A stretch of 64,000 bases of DNA from Kribbella sp. CA-293567 (GTDB lineage: Bacteria; Actinomycetota; Actinomycetes; Propionibacteriales; Kribbellaceae), in the NCBI RefSeq assembly GCF_027627575.1, contig NZ_CP114065.1, forward strand, positions 6,572,001 through 6,636,000, read 5' to 3'. Numbering within the stretch: position 1 is the first letter of the stretch; every line of letters starts with the position of its first letter. Position numbers and translations under genes: made by a program. Below, piece by piece: positions 17,428 through 25,930 of the stretch. The notes under the pieces are model-generated. The model saw only the letters and a list, made by a program, of their open reading frames with translations, had not been told where the DNA came from and did no database searches.

Positions 17428-17883
17428 ATGACCGCCGTCGAGATCCGCCGTGCCACCGCCACCGACGTTCCCGGCATCGTCGCGATGCTGACCGACGACG
17501 AGATCGCCGCGCAGCGCGAGAGCCCCGAGGACCTGACGCCGTACCAGGCCGCCTTCGCCGCCATCGAGGCCGACCCGAACCAGCTCCTGGTCGTTGCCGA
17601 ACGCAACGGAGAACTGGTCGGCACCCTGCAGCTGACGATCATTCCGGGCCTGTCCCGCCAAGGCGCCACCCGCGGCCTGGTCGAAGCGGTCCGGGTCGCC
17701 ACCTCGGCTCGCGGTACCGGTCTCGGCACCACCCTGATCGAGTGGTCGCTCGAAGCGGCCCGCGCCCGCGGCTGCAGCATCGTCCAGCTCACCACCGACA
17801 AGGCCCGCACCGACGCGCACCGCTTCTACCGCCGCCTCGGCTTCACCCAGAGCCACGAGGGCTTCAAGTACTTCCTCAACTGA
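17428..17883 (+). CDS. GNAT family N-acetyltransferase
   Basis: This 151-residue acetyltransferase begins MTAVEIRRATATDVPGIVAM. The acetyl-CoA loop SARGTGLGTTL and the C-terminal TDKARTDAHRFYRRLGF are standard GNAT motifs. The start is uncertain: a TTG at 17416 has better ribosome-site spacing (AAGG) and would add four residues. The last eight bases overlap the convergent metallopeptidase gene. Confidence 0.88.
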   Translation: MTAVEIRRATATDVPGIVAMLTDDEIAAQRESPEDLTPYQAAFAAIEADPNQLLVVAERNGELVGTLQLTIIPGLSRQGATRGLVEAVRVATSARGTGLGTTLIEWSLEAARARGCSIVQLTTDKARTDAHRFYRRLGFTQSHEGFKYFLN

Positions 17884-18700
17884 CCTTCGCCGCCGGCGCC
17901 GCCCAGGTGTTGCAGGACGCCGGGCTCCGGCTGGCAAAGGCGGCTCTCGACCAGACACGGTTGTTCCGCGGAGACCCATGGGAGCGGGTTTCGCCAGGCT
18001 CGTCACCGCTCTCGTCGATGTCGTCCAGGAAGAACTTGCGGTAGCCGGTGAGGCCCAGGCCGGTCCGGTTCGCACCCAGGAAGGCGAAGCCGAAGCAGGA
18101 GGCCTGGATCTCGAGCCGCCGGGACTCCTCCAACTCTGCCGCCGTGACGGCGTCCTCCGAGAAGCTGGTCGTGATCCACAGCAACTGCTGCAAGTGGTGG
18201 CCGTGTTCGTGCGCCATCAGGACCTGCAGTTCCACCTCGGCCTCGACACTGACCTCGCCGCTCGGGTCGGCGTACTCCTGCCAGTCGAAGTAGATCGCGC
18301 CATTGTCGTGGCAGTAGTAGGCCAGGTAGTCCTCGCCGCCGAACTTGCCGCAAGCTGTGGACGCGCCCACCTGGACGGCGTACAGGAGCGGCGGCGCGTA
18401 CGTGGTGCCGGCACGGCTGACGACAGGAGCCCAGGCTTTGTCGAGGCACACCATGAACGCCTTGGCATAGCGGTCGACTGCCACTTTCGAGATCAGCAGA
18501 CCGGCCGGCAGTTTGCACTTCACCGCCGGCACCACACCTGCCCGGTAGATAGCGTTCTTGGGCTCGACCGTCGGGCTGGGCGTCACCGAAGGCGTGGGCG
18601 ACGGCGTACTGGTGACAGTCGGCTGTGACTGCGGTGCCGTACTCGTACATCCCTGCAAAACAAGCACAAACCCAGCCAGTACTACGGCAGCGCGACGCAT
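17876..18700 (-). CDS. Secreted zinc metallopeptidase-like lipoprotein (array copy 1)
   Basis: This 274-residue protein has a lipoprotein signal ending VLVLQGC, a Thr/Pro/Ser-rich linker, and a neutral-zinc-metallopeptidase-like domain (YpfJ/PF04228-like). The zinc motif is LMAHEHGHHLQ with both His and the Glu, and a further candidate ligand lies in RRLEIQASC. Six cysteines are conserved in all four array members, implying disulfides outside the cell. It is the most downstream gene of a four-gene minus-strand array. Its ATG overlaps the stop of copy 2 by one base. Confidence 0.82.
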   Translation of the reverse strand: MRRAAVVLAGFVLVLQGCTSTAPQSQPTVTSTPSPTPSVTPSPTVEPKNAIYRAGVVPAVKCKLPAGLLISKVAVDRYAKAFMVCLDKAWAPVVSRAGTTYAPPLLYAVQVGASTACGKFGGEDYLAYYCHDNGAIYFDWQEYADPSGEVSVEAEVELQVLMAHEHGHHLQQLLWITTSFSEDAVTAAELEESRRLEIQASCFGFAFLGANRTGLGLTGYRKFFLDDIDESGDEPGETRSHGSPRNNRVWSRAAFASRSPASCNTWAAPAAKVS

Positions 18701-19581
18701 CAGGAAACCTTTGTGGTGGCGGCTGTGAAGGTGTTGCAGGAAGAGGGGTTGGCGGACTGGAAGGCAGGCGCGGCCCAGCGCCACTGGCTTTGACGGGAGC
18801 CGTGGTCGCGGAGTTTGCCGGCGCTGTACTCGTCGCCGCTGTGCCTCGTCTGGTGCTGCCAAGTCCTCAGCCGCTCGCCCGTCAGGCGCAGCGAGGTCTT
18901 GTTCGCGCCAAGGAAGGCGGCGCCGAAGCAGGTCGCCTGCAGTTCGAGCCGCCTGCTTTTCAGTAGCGCGGCAGCAGAGGTCTGCGAAGCCTCCGGGTCC
19001 CAGCCATAGGACAGGATGCCGGCCAGCCGCTGAAGATGATGCCCGTACTCGTGCGCCATCGTGTCGAGCAGATCGATCTGCCGGTTCCAGTTGCCGCGCT
19101 GGAGGTAGTCCTTCCACTCCAGGTAGATCTTGTTGTCCTTCGAGCAGTAGAACGCCGACGCGTGGATCTCACGTAGTTCACAGGACTTGTCCTTGGCCCG
19201 GTCGAAGACGACCAACCCGGGAGACTCGAAGTAGTGCCCGGATCGCGCGACCACCGACACCCACGAGCGATCGAGGCAGTCGAGCACCACCGTCGCGGCC
19301 GCCAGCACCGCAGCCCTCGACGTCTGCGCGCCGACCGGCATCCTGCAACTGACTGCAGGCACCCGCCCAGCCTTGTACAGCCCGTTCTGCACCAAAGGCA
19401 GGTCCGGCGTGAATGTCATCGCGGTAGTCGGCTGCCGCAACGGCGCGTCCACCTTCGGCACCCGTACGACGGGACGCCCGGCCTCCTCGGCGTCCGCGGG
19501 CACCAGCCCCGGCCCGAACCGGACAGCCACCCCCACCACCAGTACGCCGATCACGGCAACCGCCGCGACGCGAACCTTCAT
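18700..19581 (-). CDS. Secreted/membrane zinc metallopeptidase (array copy 2)
   Basis: This 293-residue protein starts with one hydrophobic segment (MKVRVAAVAVIGVLVVGVAV) acting as signal or anchor, followed by the peptidase domain. The active-site helix is TMAHEYGHHLQ, and RRLELQATC supplies the likely third ligand. The C-terminus ends SSCNTFTAATTKVS, a tail shared by all four copies. It is placed four bases after copy 3, so the array is probably cotranscribed. Substrate is unknown. Confidence 0.83.
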   Translation of the reverse strand: MKVRVAAVAVIGVLVVGVAVRFGPGLVPADAEEAGRPVVRVPKVDAPLRQPTTAMTFTPDLPLVQNGLYKAGRVPAVSCRMPVGAQTSRAAVLAAATVVLDCLDRSWVSVVARSGHYFESPGLVVFDRAKDKSCELREIHASAFYCSKDNKIYLEWKDYLQRGNWNRQIDLLDTMAHEYGHHLQRLAGILSYGWDPEASQTSAAALLKSRRLELQATCFGAAFLGANKTSLRLTGERLRTWQHQTRHSGDEYSAGKLRDHGSRQSQWRWAAPAFQSANPSSCNTFTAATTKVS

Positions 19582-19585
19582 CGGG

Positions 19586-20917
19586 TCAGGAAACCCTGGC
19601 GGAGGACGCCGCGTAGGTGTTGCACGAGGCGGGATCGGCGGTGCTGAACCCTCTGGTCTGCCAGTACTCCGAGTTCTTCCGCGAGCCGTGGTCGCGGTCC
19701 TTCTTCGGGTCCAGCTCGTCGCCGCCGTTCTTCGAGCCGTACCTCCAGAACTCGAGCCGCTGACCGGTGAGCTGCAGCGTCTTCCTGTTCGCGCTGAGGA
19801 ACACCGCGCCCAGGCAGTCGGCCTGCAACTCCAGCCGCCGGGACCATTCCAGCTCCAGCGGCTTGTTCTTCGCCCACCCCGCCTGGGAGTCCGAAGAGAT
19901 CAGGATGTTGGTCAGCTGCTGCACGTGATGGCTGTACTCGTGCGCCATCGTCACCAGCAGGTTGACCGCGGTGACCGGACTCTGCTTGTAGTACTTGGCC
20001 TTCAGGGCCCACTGCATGGTGATCGTCTCGTCTGCCGGGCAGTAGTAGGAATAGTCCGGCAGCCCGGCACCGCATCCACCTTTCAGCCCCTTGCTGTAGA
20101 GCACCAGCTTGGGCTGCCGGAACGGATAGCCGGCCTTCAGGACCAGCGGCTCCCAGGTTTCGGCCAGACAGGGCAACATCGCCTGGTAGAAGCGCAGCAC
20201 GTTCGCCTGGCTGTCCGGCTTCACCTTCGGCAACGCGCAGTTCATGCTCGCCATCTTGCCGAGCTTGTAGAGCTCGTTCTTCTGCAACCGAACCGCGTCC
20301 GGGATTCCCTCTACCGTCTTCGTCACGGTCGGGTCCGGCAGGATCGGCTGCGGTGAATCGGTGGACGGCTTCACCGTCGGCTGGGTGAGCGGGTTCGCGA
20401 CCGTACTGTCGAAGGAGTCGATCAGCTTGTAGCTGGCGACGGCCCCACCGCTGACCAGGATCAGGGCCAGCGCGGAGATCAACCCCACGAGCGGCCGGGA
20501 GAACCGGCGCGGGCTTTTCAGCTCCGGCGGCTCCGAGGCGAACTGCGGTACTCCGGTCCGGGTGGACGTCGTGTGCCAGCCGACCGGCCGAGGGCCGCCG
20601 AACTGCCTGCCGCCGCGCAACGGCGTGACCGGCGCGCCTGCCAGGGGCGCTGCGGGCGGCGCGCCGAAGCCTTGCTGGCCGGGATCGGTCGGCAGCGGAG
20701 CCGCCTTCTTCAGCGACGGGTCGCCCTGAGCGTCGAGCGGACGAGCCTTGCCGAGCCCCAACTGGCGGCGATTGACGGCGTCGGCCGGCGTCAGCGCAGT
20801 ACGGGGTGTGTCCGCCGTGGGCGTCTCGGGCCGGTCGCCCGCGCCGCCGGGCAGGAAGTGCCCGGCCTGGGGTCCAGGCTCGGACACCTGGTCGGGTCCC
20901 CGCTCGTCGTCCGCCAT
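19586..20917 (-). CDS. Membrane-anchored zinc metallopeptidase (array copy 3)
   Basis: This 443-residue protein begins MADDERGPDQ with a roughly 150-residue proline-rich cytoplasmic tail, a transmembrane helix (RPLVGLISALALILVSGGAV) and an extracellular peptidase domain. The zinc motif is TMAHEYSHHVQQ and the later ligand segment is RRLELQADC. All six array cysteines are present. Unlike copies 1 and 2 it carries a long inside tail, which could sense or recruit a cytoplasmic partner. The start at 20917 is chosen because the acidic tail parallels that of copy 4. Confidence 0.83.
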   Translation of the reverse strand: MADDERGPDQVSEPGPQAGHFLPGGAGDRPETPTADTPRTALTPADAVNRRQLGLGKARPLDAQGDPSLKKAAPLPTDPGQQGFGAPPAAPLAGAPVTPLRGGRQFGGPRPVGWHTTSTRTGVPQFASEPPELKSPRRFSRPLVGLISALALILVSGGAVASYKLIDSFDSTVANPLTQPTVKPSTDSPQPILPDPTVTKTVEGIPDAVRLQKNELYKLGKMASMNCALPKVKPDSQANVLRFYQAMLPCLAETWEPLVLKAGYPFRQPKLVLYSKGLKGGCGAGLPDYSYYCPADETITMQWALKAKYYKQSPVTAVNLLVTMAHEYSHHVQQLTNILISSDSQAGWAKNKPLELEWSRRLELQADCLGAVFLSANRKTLQLTGQRLEFWRYGSKNGGDELDPKKDRDHGSRKNSEYWQTRGFSTADPASCNTYAASSARVS

Positions 20918-20942
20918 CCATCTACCCCAAGTCCGTCGGTGA

Positions 20943-22145
20943 TCAGCTGACCTTGGCCGCCGCTGCCACAAAAGTGTTGCAGGAGCCGGGGTTCGGGGCC
21001 GCGAACCCCTTGTTCATCCACAGCTCGACGCTCTTGCGGGAACCATGGTCGCGCACTTTGCCCGGGTCGGTCTCATCGCCGTTGTTCCTGCTCCGCCACT
21101 TCCACCAGGTGAGCAGGTCACCGGTAATCGGAAAAGTGGCCTTTTCGGCGCCCAGGAAGCCGGCCGACAGACAGTTCGCCTGCAGCGCCATCCGCCGTGA
21201 CTGCTCGAGTCTCAGCGCCTCCGTGGCAGCCTCGGACCGCTTGTTGTCCACCGAGTCGAAGATGCCGGTCAGGTTCTGAACGTGCACGGCGTACACGTAA
21301 CTGAGCGCGCCGGCCAGGTCGACCCGGGTCAGCGAGCGGTTGGAGCTGTACTCGTCGGGCCGGTCCTCCCACGGCAGCGCGACGCTACCGCCGTCGGCGG
21401 CGCAGTACGAGGAAACGTCCTCCTGTACGCCGCACGCGGTCTCCTGGCCGTCGTCGAAGATGATCAGCTTCGGCGGGTGGAACTCGTGGCCGCTCCTGAC
21501 CACGACAGGCTTCCAGAACTTCTCCAGGCAGACCATCAGCGCCTGGTAATAGGACCGGACGTTCTCCTTGGAGCTCGGCCGGAAGTTCGGCTCCTTGCAC
21601 TTCACCGGGGCCAGCGCGCCGGTCGTGTAGAGCGCGTTCTTCTGCAGCACGGCGACGTCGTCGATCGGCTTGCCTGCGGGCTCCTGGTCCGACGGGGTGT
21701 AGCCCGGCGTCTTGACCGACGGCGTACCGAGCGGGTTGGCGACGAAGTCGTCGTACGACGTGAGCACCTTGCCGGCCGCGAAGACGCCACCACCGAGCAC
21801 CAGCAGCGCACCGGCGACGATGCCCGCGACCAGCGCCTTGGACCGCTTCCTCGGCTGGAACGGGATCGGCTCGGGCTGGTACCGCGCCCTGAACGCGGCC
21901 GCGGCGCGATCGCCGGGCGGCGGCGGGCCGAGCCGCGAACCGGTCAGTACCGGCGGCCCGTCGTTGTTCTCGGCACCCCGGCCGAGGCGAGGCGTCGGCG
22001 CGGCGAGCGGCGTCGAGGGTGCGCCGTACGCCGGCACGCCCGGTCGCCCAGCCTTGCCTTCGCCTTTGGGCAGGCTGTCGTTCTCAGGCACACTGTCGTC
22101 CTTCGGCAGGAAGTGTCCCGGCCCAGGCCCGGTTTCCTCGGCCAT
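20943..22145 (-). CDS. Catalytically dead paralogue of the zinc-metallopeptidase array (copy 4)
   Basis: This 400-residue protein is the first gene of the array, with the same plan as copy 3: disordered cytoplasmic tail, one transmembrane helix (KALVAGIVAGALLVLGGGVF) and an extracellular domain. The active-site helix that reads MAHEYGHHLQ in the others reads LSYVYAVHVQ here, so the first His, the Glu and the second zinc His are all replaced. The later ligand Glu is also lost (MALQANC for LELQATC). The six cysteines and the shared C-terminal tail remain. A regulatory or binding role is inferred. Confidence 0.82.
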   Translation of the reverse strand: MAEETGPGPGHFLPKDDSVPENDSLPKGEGKAGRPGVPAYGAPSTPLAAPTPRLGRGAENNDGPPVLTGSRLGPPPPGDRAAAAFRARYQPEPIPFQPRKRSKALVAGIVAGALLVLGGGVFAAGKVLTSYDDFVANPLGTPSVKTPGYTPSDQEPAGKPIDDVAVLQKNALYTTGALAPVKCKEPNFRPSSKENVRSYYQALMVCLEKFWKPVVVRSGHEFHPPKLIIFDDGQETACGVQEDVSSYCAADGGSVALPWEDRPDEYSSNRSLTRVDLAGALSYVYAVHVQNLTGIFDSVDNKRSEAATEALRLEQSRRMALQANCLSAGFLGAEKATFPITGDLLTWWKWRSRNNGDETDPGKVRDHGSRKSVELWMNKGFAAPNPGSCNTFVAAAAKVS

Positions 22146-22378
22146 ACTTCCCCGCTTCTTCCCCAGTTCCGGGCCGTCCCGGAGCGACTTTGTCGATGGC
22201 GATCCGGACCACCCCTAGCCCTGAACCGCCGGACGATGCTACGACGCACGCGGCCGGCCGGCGTACCGAATTGCAGCTATTGACATCACTTCGCGACCGG
22301 AGCTGACTGTCCGTACCAGCCGGAGTACGGACTGAATTGGCTGGCCGGTGTCGGCGGGGTTGCTCTAGGGTCCGCGGC
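22146..22378. other. Divergent intergenic region upstream of the metallopeptidase array
   Basis: The region holds the promoters of the minus-strand array and the plus-strand oxidoreductase. A TTGACA at 22280-22285 could be a -35 for the plus gene, but no convincing -10 follows. Nothing else is supported. Confidence 0.35.
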
Positions 22379-22780
22379 ATGGAACTGAGCGCTGGTGCCC
22401 GGAAGCTCGTCGACGGAACCAACCCGGGGGTGCTGGCGACCGTCAACGCCGACGGGAGTCCCCAGACCTCCGTGGTGTGGGTGGCGCGGGAGGGTGACGA
22501 GGTGGTGATTTCCACCCAGGCCGGCCGCCGGAAAGACGGGAACCTGCGCCGCGACCCGAGAGCGAGTCTGCTGGTGATTGCGAAGGACGACCCGGAGGAG
22601 TACGTCGAGATCCGCGGTACGGCGGTGGTCACCGAGGATCCCGAGCGGGCACTCGCCTTCCGGCTGGCCGAGCACTACGAGGGCGAAGGCGCGGGGCAGG
22701 AGTACCTCGACCTGCCGGCCGGGATCGTCCGCACCGTCATCCGCATCACGCCGCAGAAGTTGACCGGCCCGGCCGCCTAG
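22379..22780 (+). CDS. PPOX-class F420/FMN-dependent oxidoreductase
   Basis: This 133-residue split-barrel protein belongs to the pyridoxamine-phosphate-oxidase-like class: GVLATVNADGSPQTSVVWV is the first two strands, and RKDGNLRRDPRASLLV is the cofactor-phosphate-binding part typical of actinobacterial F420-dependent members. The electron acceptor or donor substrate is unknown. Its stop overlaps the end of the convergent methyltransferase gene by four bases. Confidence 0.85.
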   Translation: MELSAGARKLVDGTNPGVLATVNADGSPQTSVVWVAREGDEVVISTQAGRRKDGNLRRDPRASLLVIAKDDPEEYVEIRGTAVVTEDPERALAFRLAEHYEGEGAGQEYLDLPAGIVRTVIRITPQKLTGPAA

Positions 22781-23568
22781 ACGCGGCCGAAAGCCAGGAA
22801 GTGGAAGCTGGTGGAGATCGTTCGAGGGTCGTTCTCCAGCAGGCGAGCTAGCAGTACGGCAGAGTCGAGCAGCCGCGGGACCTCCTCGGGGGCGGAGTGT
22901 TCGAGAGTTGCCGCGGCCGGCCCCTCGACCCCTAGTACGTCGATGTCGCTGAATCCCACCCGCTCGAACTCGCCGCGCAGTTCGTCGGCGTGATGGAAGT
23001 AAGCGTTGGTGAAGCCGTCGGGCTCGTCGTAGTTGCGGCCGGTCGCCAGCGCCTCGACGAACTGGTGCAGGTTGTCCTCGGCGATCAGCCCCTTGGTGCC
23101 GTACTCCAGCAACCCGGCGTACCGACTGATGCCTGCAGCAACTACTAGCCCACCCGTCCGAGTCACCCGCCGCGCCTCTGCCAACGCCTGAGCCCGATCG
23201 GCTGCCTCGACCAGGTGATACAGCGGCCCAAGCAGCAACGTGACGTCAACACTGCCGTCCTCCTGCGCCAACGCGCGCGCATCCCCACTCACCGCCGCAA
23301 ACGTCCCCACCTCCGCGGCCTTGGCGACATGCTCCTCCACCGGATCGACCAGCGTCACGGCGTACCCGTCCGCGGCAAGCCACCGGGCATGCACCCCAGT
23401 AGCCCCACCCACATCCAGAACCGTTGCCCCCGGCCCCGGCAGGCACCGCCGAATCAACTCCTGCGTCCGCAGGAACTCCAGCCGCCCATGCCCCGACCGA
23501 GCCAGCCGATCATCCTCGACATACCGCTCCGCGTAGAACGCCCTGATCAACGGATCCAGTTCAACCAT
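22777..23568 (-). CDS. SAM-dependent methyltransferase
   Basis: This 263-residue class-I methyltransferase has motif I VLDVGGATGVHARWLA (about residues 50-65), an acidic residue at the end of strand 2 (VTLVDP) and motif IV VDVTLLLGPLYHLV. The substrate is unknown. I used the ATG at 23568; an in-frame ATG at 23601 would add eleven residues of low-complexity sequence. Third positions in the upstream part are very C-rich on the minus strand. Confidence 0.85.
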   Translation of the reverse strand: MVELDPLIRAFYAERYVEDDRLARSGHGRLEFLRTQELIRRCLPGPGATVLDVGGATGVHARWLAADGYAVTLVDPVEEHVAKAAEVGTFAAVSGDARALAQEDGSVDVTLLLGPLYHLVEAADRAQALAEARRVTRTGGLVVAAGISRYAGLLEYGTKGLIAEDNLHQFVEALATGRNYDEPDGFTNAYFHHADELRGEFERVGFSDIDVLGVEGPAAATLEHSAPEEVPRLLDSAVLLARLLENDPRTISTSFHFLAFGRV

Positions 23569-23631
23569 CCCGCCATCATCCCCACCCGAAATCCCCAGCA
23601 CCTCCCATTAACCCCGCCGTACCCTGCCTAG

Positions 23632-24291
23632 ATGACGTCCATCGTCTTCCTCAACGGCGCCCCCTCCACGGGCAAGACCACGCTGGCTCGCGGCCTCCAC
23701 GCGCGTCTGCCGGGCCCGGTCTTCTACCAGTCCCTGGATGACTTCCGCCGCTCGATCCGCGCGGAGTTCTGGCTCCGCGGTCGCGTGCCCGGACTCTTCG
23801 ACCGAGTCGTCGAGGCCTATGTCTCCTGCCTGCGCGAGATCGCACTCCGCGGGATCGACATCGTCGCCGAGTCGATCATCCTGCCCGCTGACCTGCCGCG
23901 GTACGACGCTCTGTTCGGCGAGTTCGACGTGACGCTGATCGGCATCACCTGCCCATTACCCGTACTGCGGCAGCGCGAGCTTCAGCGCGACGACCGGTAC
24001 AACGGCCCACTGGAACCGGACCTCTCCGACTACGAAGCTCTTGGCGCCCACTCCTACGAACTGCTGATCGACACTTCGACGGAATCCACCAGTACGTCGT
24101 TGCAGCGAATCATCCAGCATCTGTCAGAACGGGGAGCTGGTGATGGTGTAGGTGCGGTCGAGGAGCGCGATGCCGGGGTCGAAGGTGAAGGTCCAGCGGA
24201 GCGGTTCGGCGGTGCGCAGGTACGCAGCGACGGGAGTGCTGAGGGGTGGATAGGGGATGGCCGTGACCAGCGGGATCGCCTCGGCGGGTGA
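23632..24291 (+). CDS. Chloramphenicol phosphotransferase-like P-loop kinase with C-terminal run-on
   Basis: The first 165 or so residues form a CPT-like kinase: a P-loop GAPSTGKTTL, a FYQSLDDFRR segment with conserved acidic residues, and RELQRDDRYNG lid arginines. Members phosphorylate small molecules or act as self-protection enzymes; the substrate is unknown. The last 55 residues are Gly/Asp/Glu/Arg-rich, show no domain character and lie antisense to the NUDIX gene. The family length is about 180, so the true stop codon was probably lost and the frame runs on through the opposite gene. Confidence 0.75.
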   Translation: MTSIVFLNGAPSTGKTTLARGLHARLPGPVFYQSLDDFRRSIRAEFWLRGRVPGLFDRVVEAYVSCLREIALRGIDIVAESIILPADLPRYDALFGEFDVTLIGITCPLPVLRQRELQRDDRYNGPLEPDLSDYEALGAHSYELLIDTSTESTSTSLQRIIQHLSERGAGDGVGAVEERDAGVEGEGPAERFGGAQVRSDGSAEGWIGDGRDQRDRLGG

Positions 24292-24621
24292 GAACCATCG
24301 GGCTTCCTGGACGGACGCGTCCGGGTCGTCGATGGCGAAGTCTCCGGATGGGACGTCGGCGCGGAAGTTCCAGGCGGTACTGCGGGTAGCTCCGTCGCGG
24401 CTCACCACCAGCACCTCGGCGACCAGCGTCAGTTGGTCGAGGTCGATCCGCAGACCGGTCTCTTCGTGGAGCTCGCGGACGGCTGCCTCGGCCGGTGACT
24501 CGCCTGGTTCGACGGCACCGCTGGGCAGGGACCACTGCTCGTCCTCCCACTCTTCGTAGCGCTCGCGGACCAGCGCGACCTTTCCTGAGCGGAAAGCCAG
24601 GACGCCGGCGTAGTCAGCCAC
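24124..24621 (-). CDS. NUDIX hydrolase
   Basis: This 165-residue protein has the complete Nudix box at about residues 35-57 (GAVEPGESPAEAAVRELHEE then TGL), with the catalytic REL..EE helix that binds Mg. NUDIX enzymes hydrolyse nucleoside diphosphates linked to another moiety; this one begins MADYAGVLAFRSGKVALVRE and has no specificity motif I recognise. It overlaps the next upstream acetyltransferase gene by eight bases, and its last 168 bases lie antisense to the kinase-like gene's extension. Confidence 0.9.
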   Translation of the reverse strand: MADYAGVLAFRSGKVALVRERYEEWEDEQWSLPSGAVEPGESPAEAAVRELHEETGLRIDLDQLTLVAEVLVVSRDGATRSTAWNFRADVPSGDFAIDDPDASVQEARWFSPAEAIPLVTAIPYPPLSTPVAAYLRTAEPLRWTFTFDPGIALLDRTYTITSSPF

Positions 24622-25057
24622 TGGCGCGCTGCAGGACGAACTCGATCTCGTCGAACTCGTTGGCGCCCTGCTCGACGAAAGCGGTGGAGCGGAGGGTCGC
24701 GAGGGCGGCTTCGTTGGCCGGGTCGACGGAGGCGTGGATCTGCTCGGCGCCGAGCTCCGTGGACAGCTGCACGACCTGCTCGACGGTCGCCCGTCCGAGC
24801 CCCTGCCCTCGCCGGTCGGTGCTCACGTAGTACGTGACCTCGGCCTCCTCGTCGAGGATCTCCAGATCGACGAAACCGATCGGTCCGGCCTCGTCGAAGG
24901 TGATCCAGCCGTGCCGGCTGGGTGCCTGGAGCAACGGCGCCCAGCGCTCGACGGCATGCCCGTAGAAGCCGCCGAAGATCGCGCCGCCGGCGGGGTCGAC
25001 CGCCAGCCACTGCTCGACCTGGCGCAGCCCGTCCTCGTCGATCGCCCTCACCTGCAT
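24614..25057 (-). CDS. GNAT family N-acetyltransferase
   Basis: This 147-residue protein begins MQVRAIDEDGLRQVEQWL. The strand EAEVTYYVSTD leads into the acetyl-CoA loop RRGQGLGRATV, and NEAALATLRSTAFVEQG is a typical C-terminal GNAT segment. The start at 25057 is chosen because GGAGG lies about ten bases upstream; the frame is open beyond it. It is translationally coupled to the NUDIX gene. Confidence 0.87.
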   Translation of the reverse strand: MQVRAIDEDGLRQVEQWLAVDPAGGAIFGGFYGHAVERWAPLLQAPSRHGWITFDEAGPIGFVDLEILDEEAEVTYYVSTDRRGQGLGRATVEQVVQLSTELGAEQIHASVDPANEAALATLRSTAFVEQGANEFDEIEFVLQRASG

Positions 25058-25155
25058 CCGCGCACCACCTCCATGCCACCGCACTCTGCCCGCAGCCACC
25101 GACAGTTTGCAATCCTGTTGCGTCCTCCCCCGCCCCACCGGTTGGGTGGGAGGGT

Positions 25156-25905
25156 ATGGCTGACCTGAGGCGAGCGGAGTACCCACTGTCGTCCAAGTAC
25201 GACGCCGACTGGCTGCTCGACTGCGACATGGGCCCCAACCCGCTCTGGCTGCTTGAGGACCTTGCCCGCGATCTCGACCTCCGCCCCGGCCTGAAGGTGC
25301 TCGACCTCGGCTCCGGCAAGGGCGCCACCTCCGTCTTCCTGGCCAAGGAGTACGGCGTCCAGGTCTGGGCCGCCGACCTCTGGATCGAACCCTCCGTCGC
25401 CGCCGCCAACTTCGCCGCTCACGGTGTCGACGCCGTCGCCCTCAAGGCCAACGCCCACGCTCTCCCCTTCGCCCACGAGTTCTTCGACGTGATCCTCAGC
25501 ATCGATTCCTACGAGTACTTCGGTACGGCGGACAGCTACCTCCCCTACCTCGTCACCTTCCTCAAACCCGGCGGCCAACTGGGCGTCGCCACCCCCGCGC
25601 TGACCCGGGAGATCCGCGACCTCGGCCACATCCCCGAGCACATCAAGAAGCTGGTCGGCTGGGAAGCGATCGCGTGGCACACCGCCGACTGGTGGCGCTT
25701 CCACTGGGAGATCACCGAACTGGTCGAGGTCACCTCGGCCCGCCTGCAAGAGTCCGGCTGGCGCGACTGGCTGGCCTGGGCCGAGGCCATCTCCGAGCGC
25801 ACCGGCACCCCTGACGCCAGCCTGGAGATGCTCCACGCCGACCAGGGCGAACTCCTGACCTTCGCGCTGGTGACCGCCCGTAAACCGGCCCGGGTTCCGG
25901 ACTGA
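25156..25905 (+). CDS. SAM-dependent methyltransferase
   Basis: This 249-residue class-I methyltransferase has motif I VLDLGSGKGATSVFLAKEYG (about 46-65), an acidic strand-2 end (VWAADLW) and motif IV FDVILSIDSYEYFG. The C-terminal half is rich in Trp and His (GWEAIAWHTADWWRFHWEIT), which may form the substrate pocket. The start ATG at 25156 follows GGAGGG closely. The substrate is unknown. Confidence 0.86.
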   Translation: MADLRRAEYPLSSKYDADWLLDCDMGPNPLWLLEDLARDLDLRPGLKVLDLGSGKGATSVFLAKEYGVQVWAADLWIEPSVAAANFAAHGVDAVALKANAHALPFAHEFFDVILSIDSYEYFGTADSYLPYLVTFLKPGGQLGVATPALTREIRDLGHIPEHIKKLVGWEAIAWHTADWWRFHWEITELVEVTSARLQESGWRDWLAWAEAISERTGTPDASLEMLHADQGELLTFALVTARKPARVPD

Positions 25906-25930
25906 ATCAGCACTGAGCAATGCTGTCGGT

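Noticed and set aside
18701..19117. Long extension of metallopeptidase copy 1
   Set aside because: It is a shadow of copy 2; the lipoprotein signal begins at 18700.
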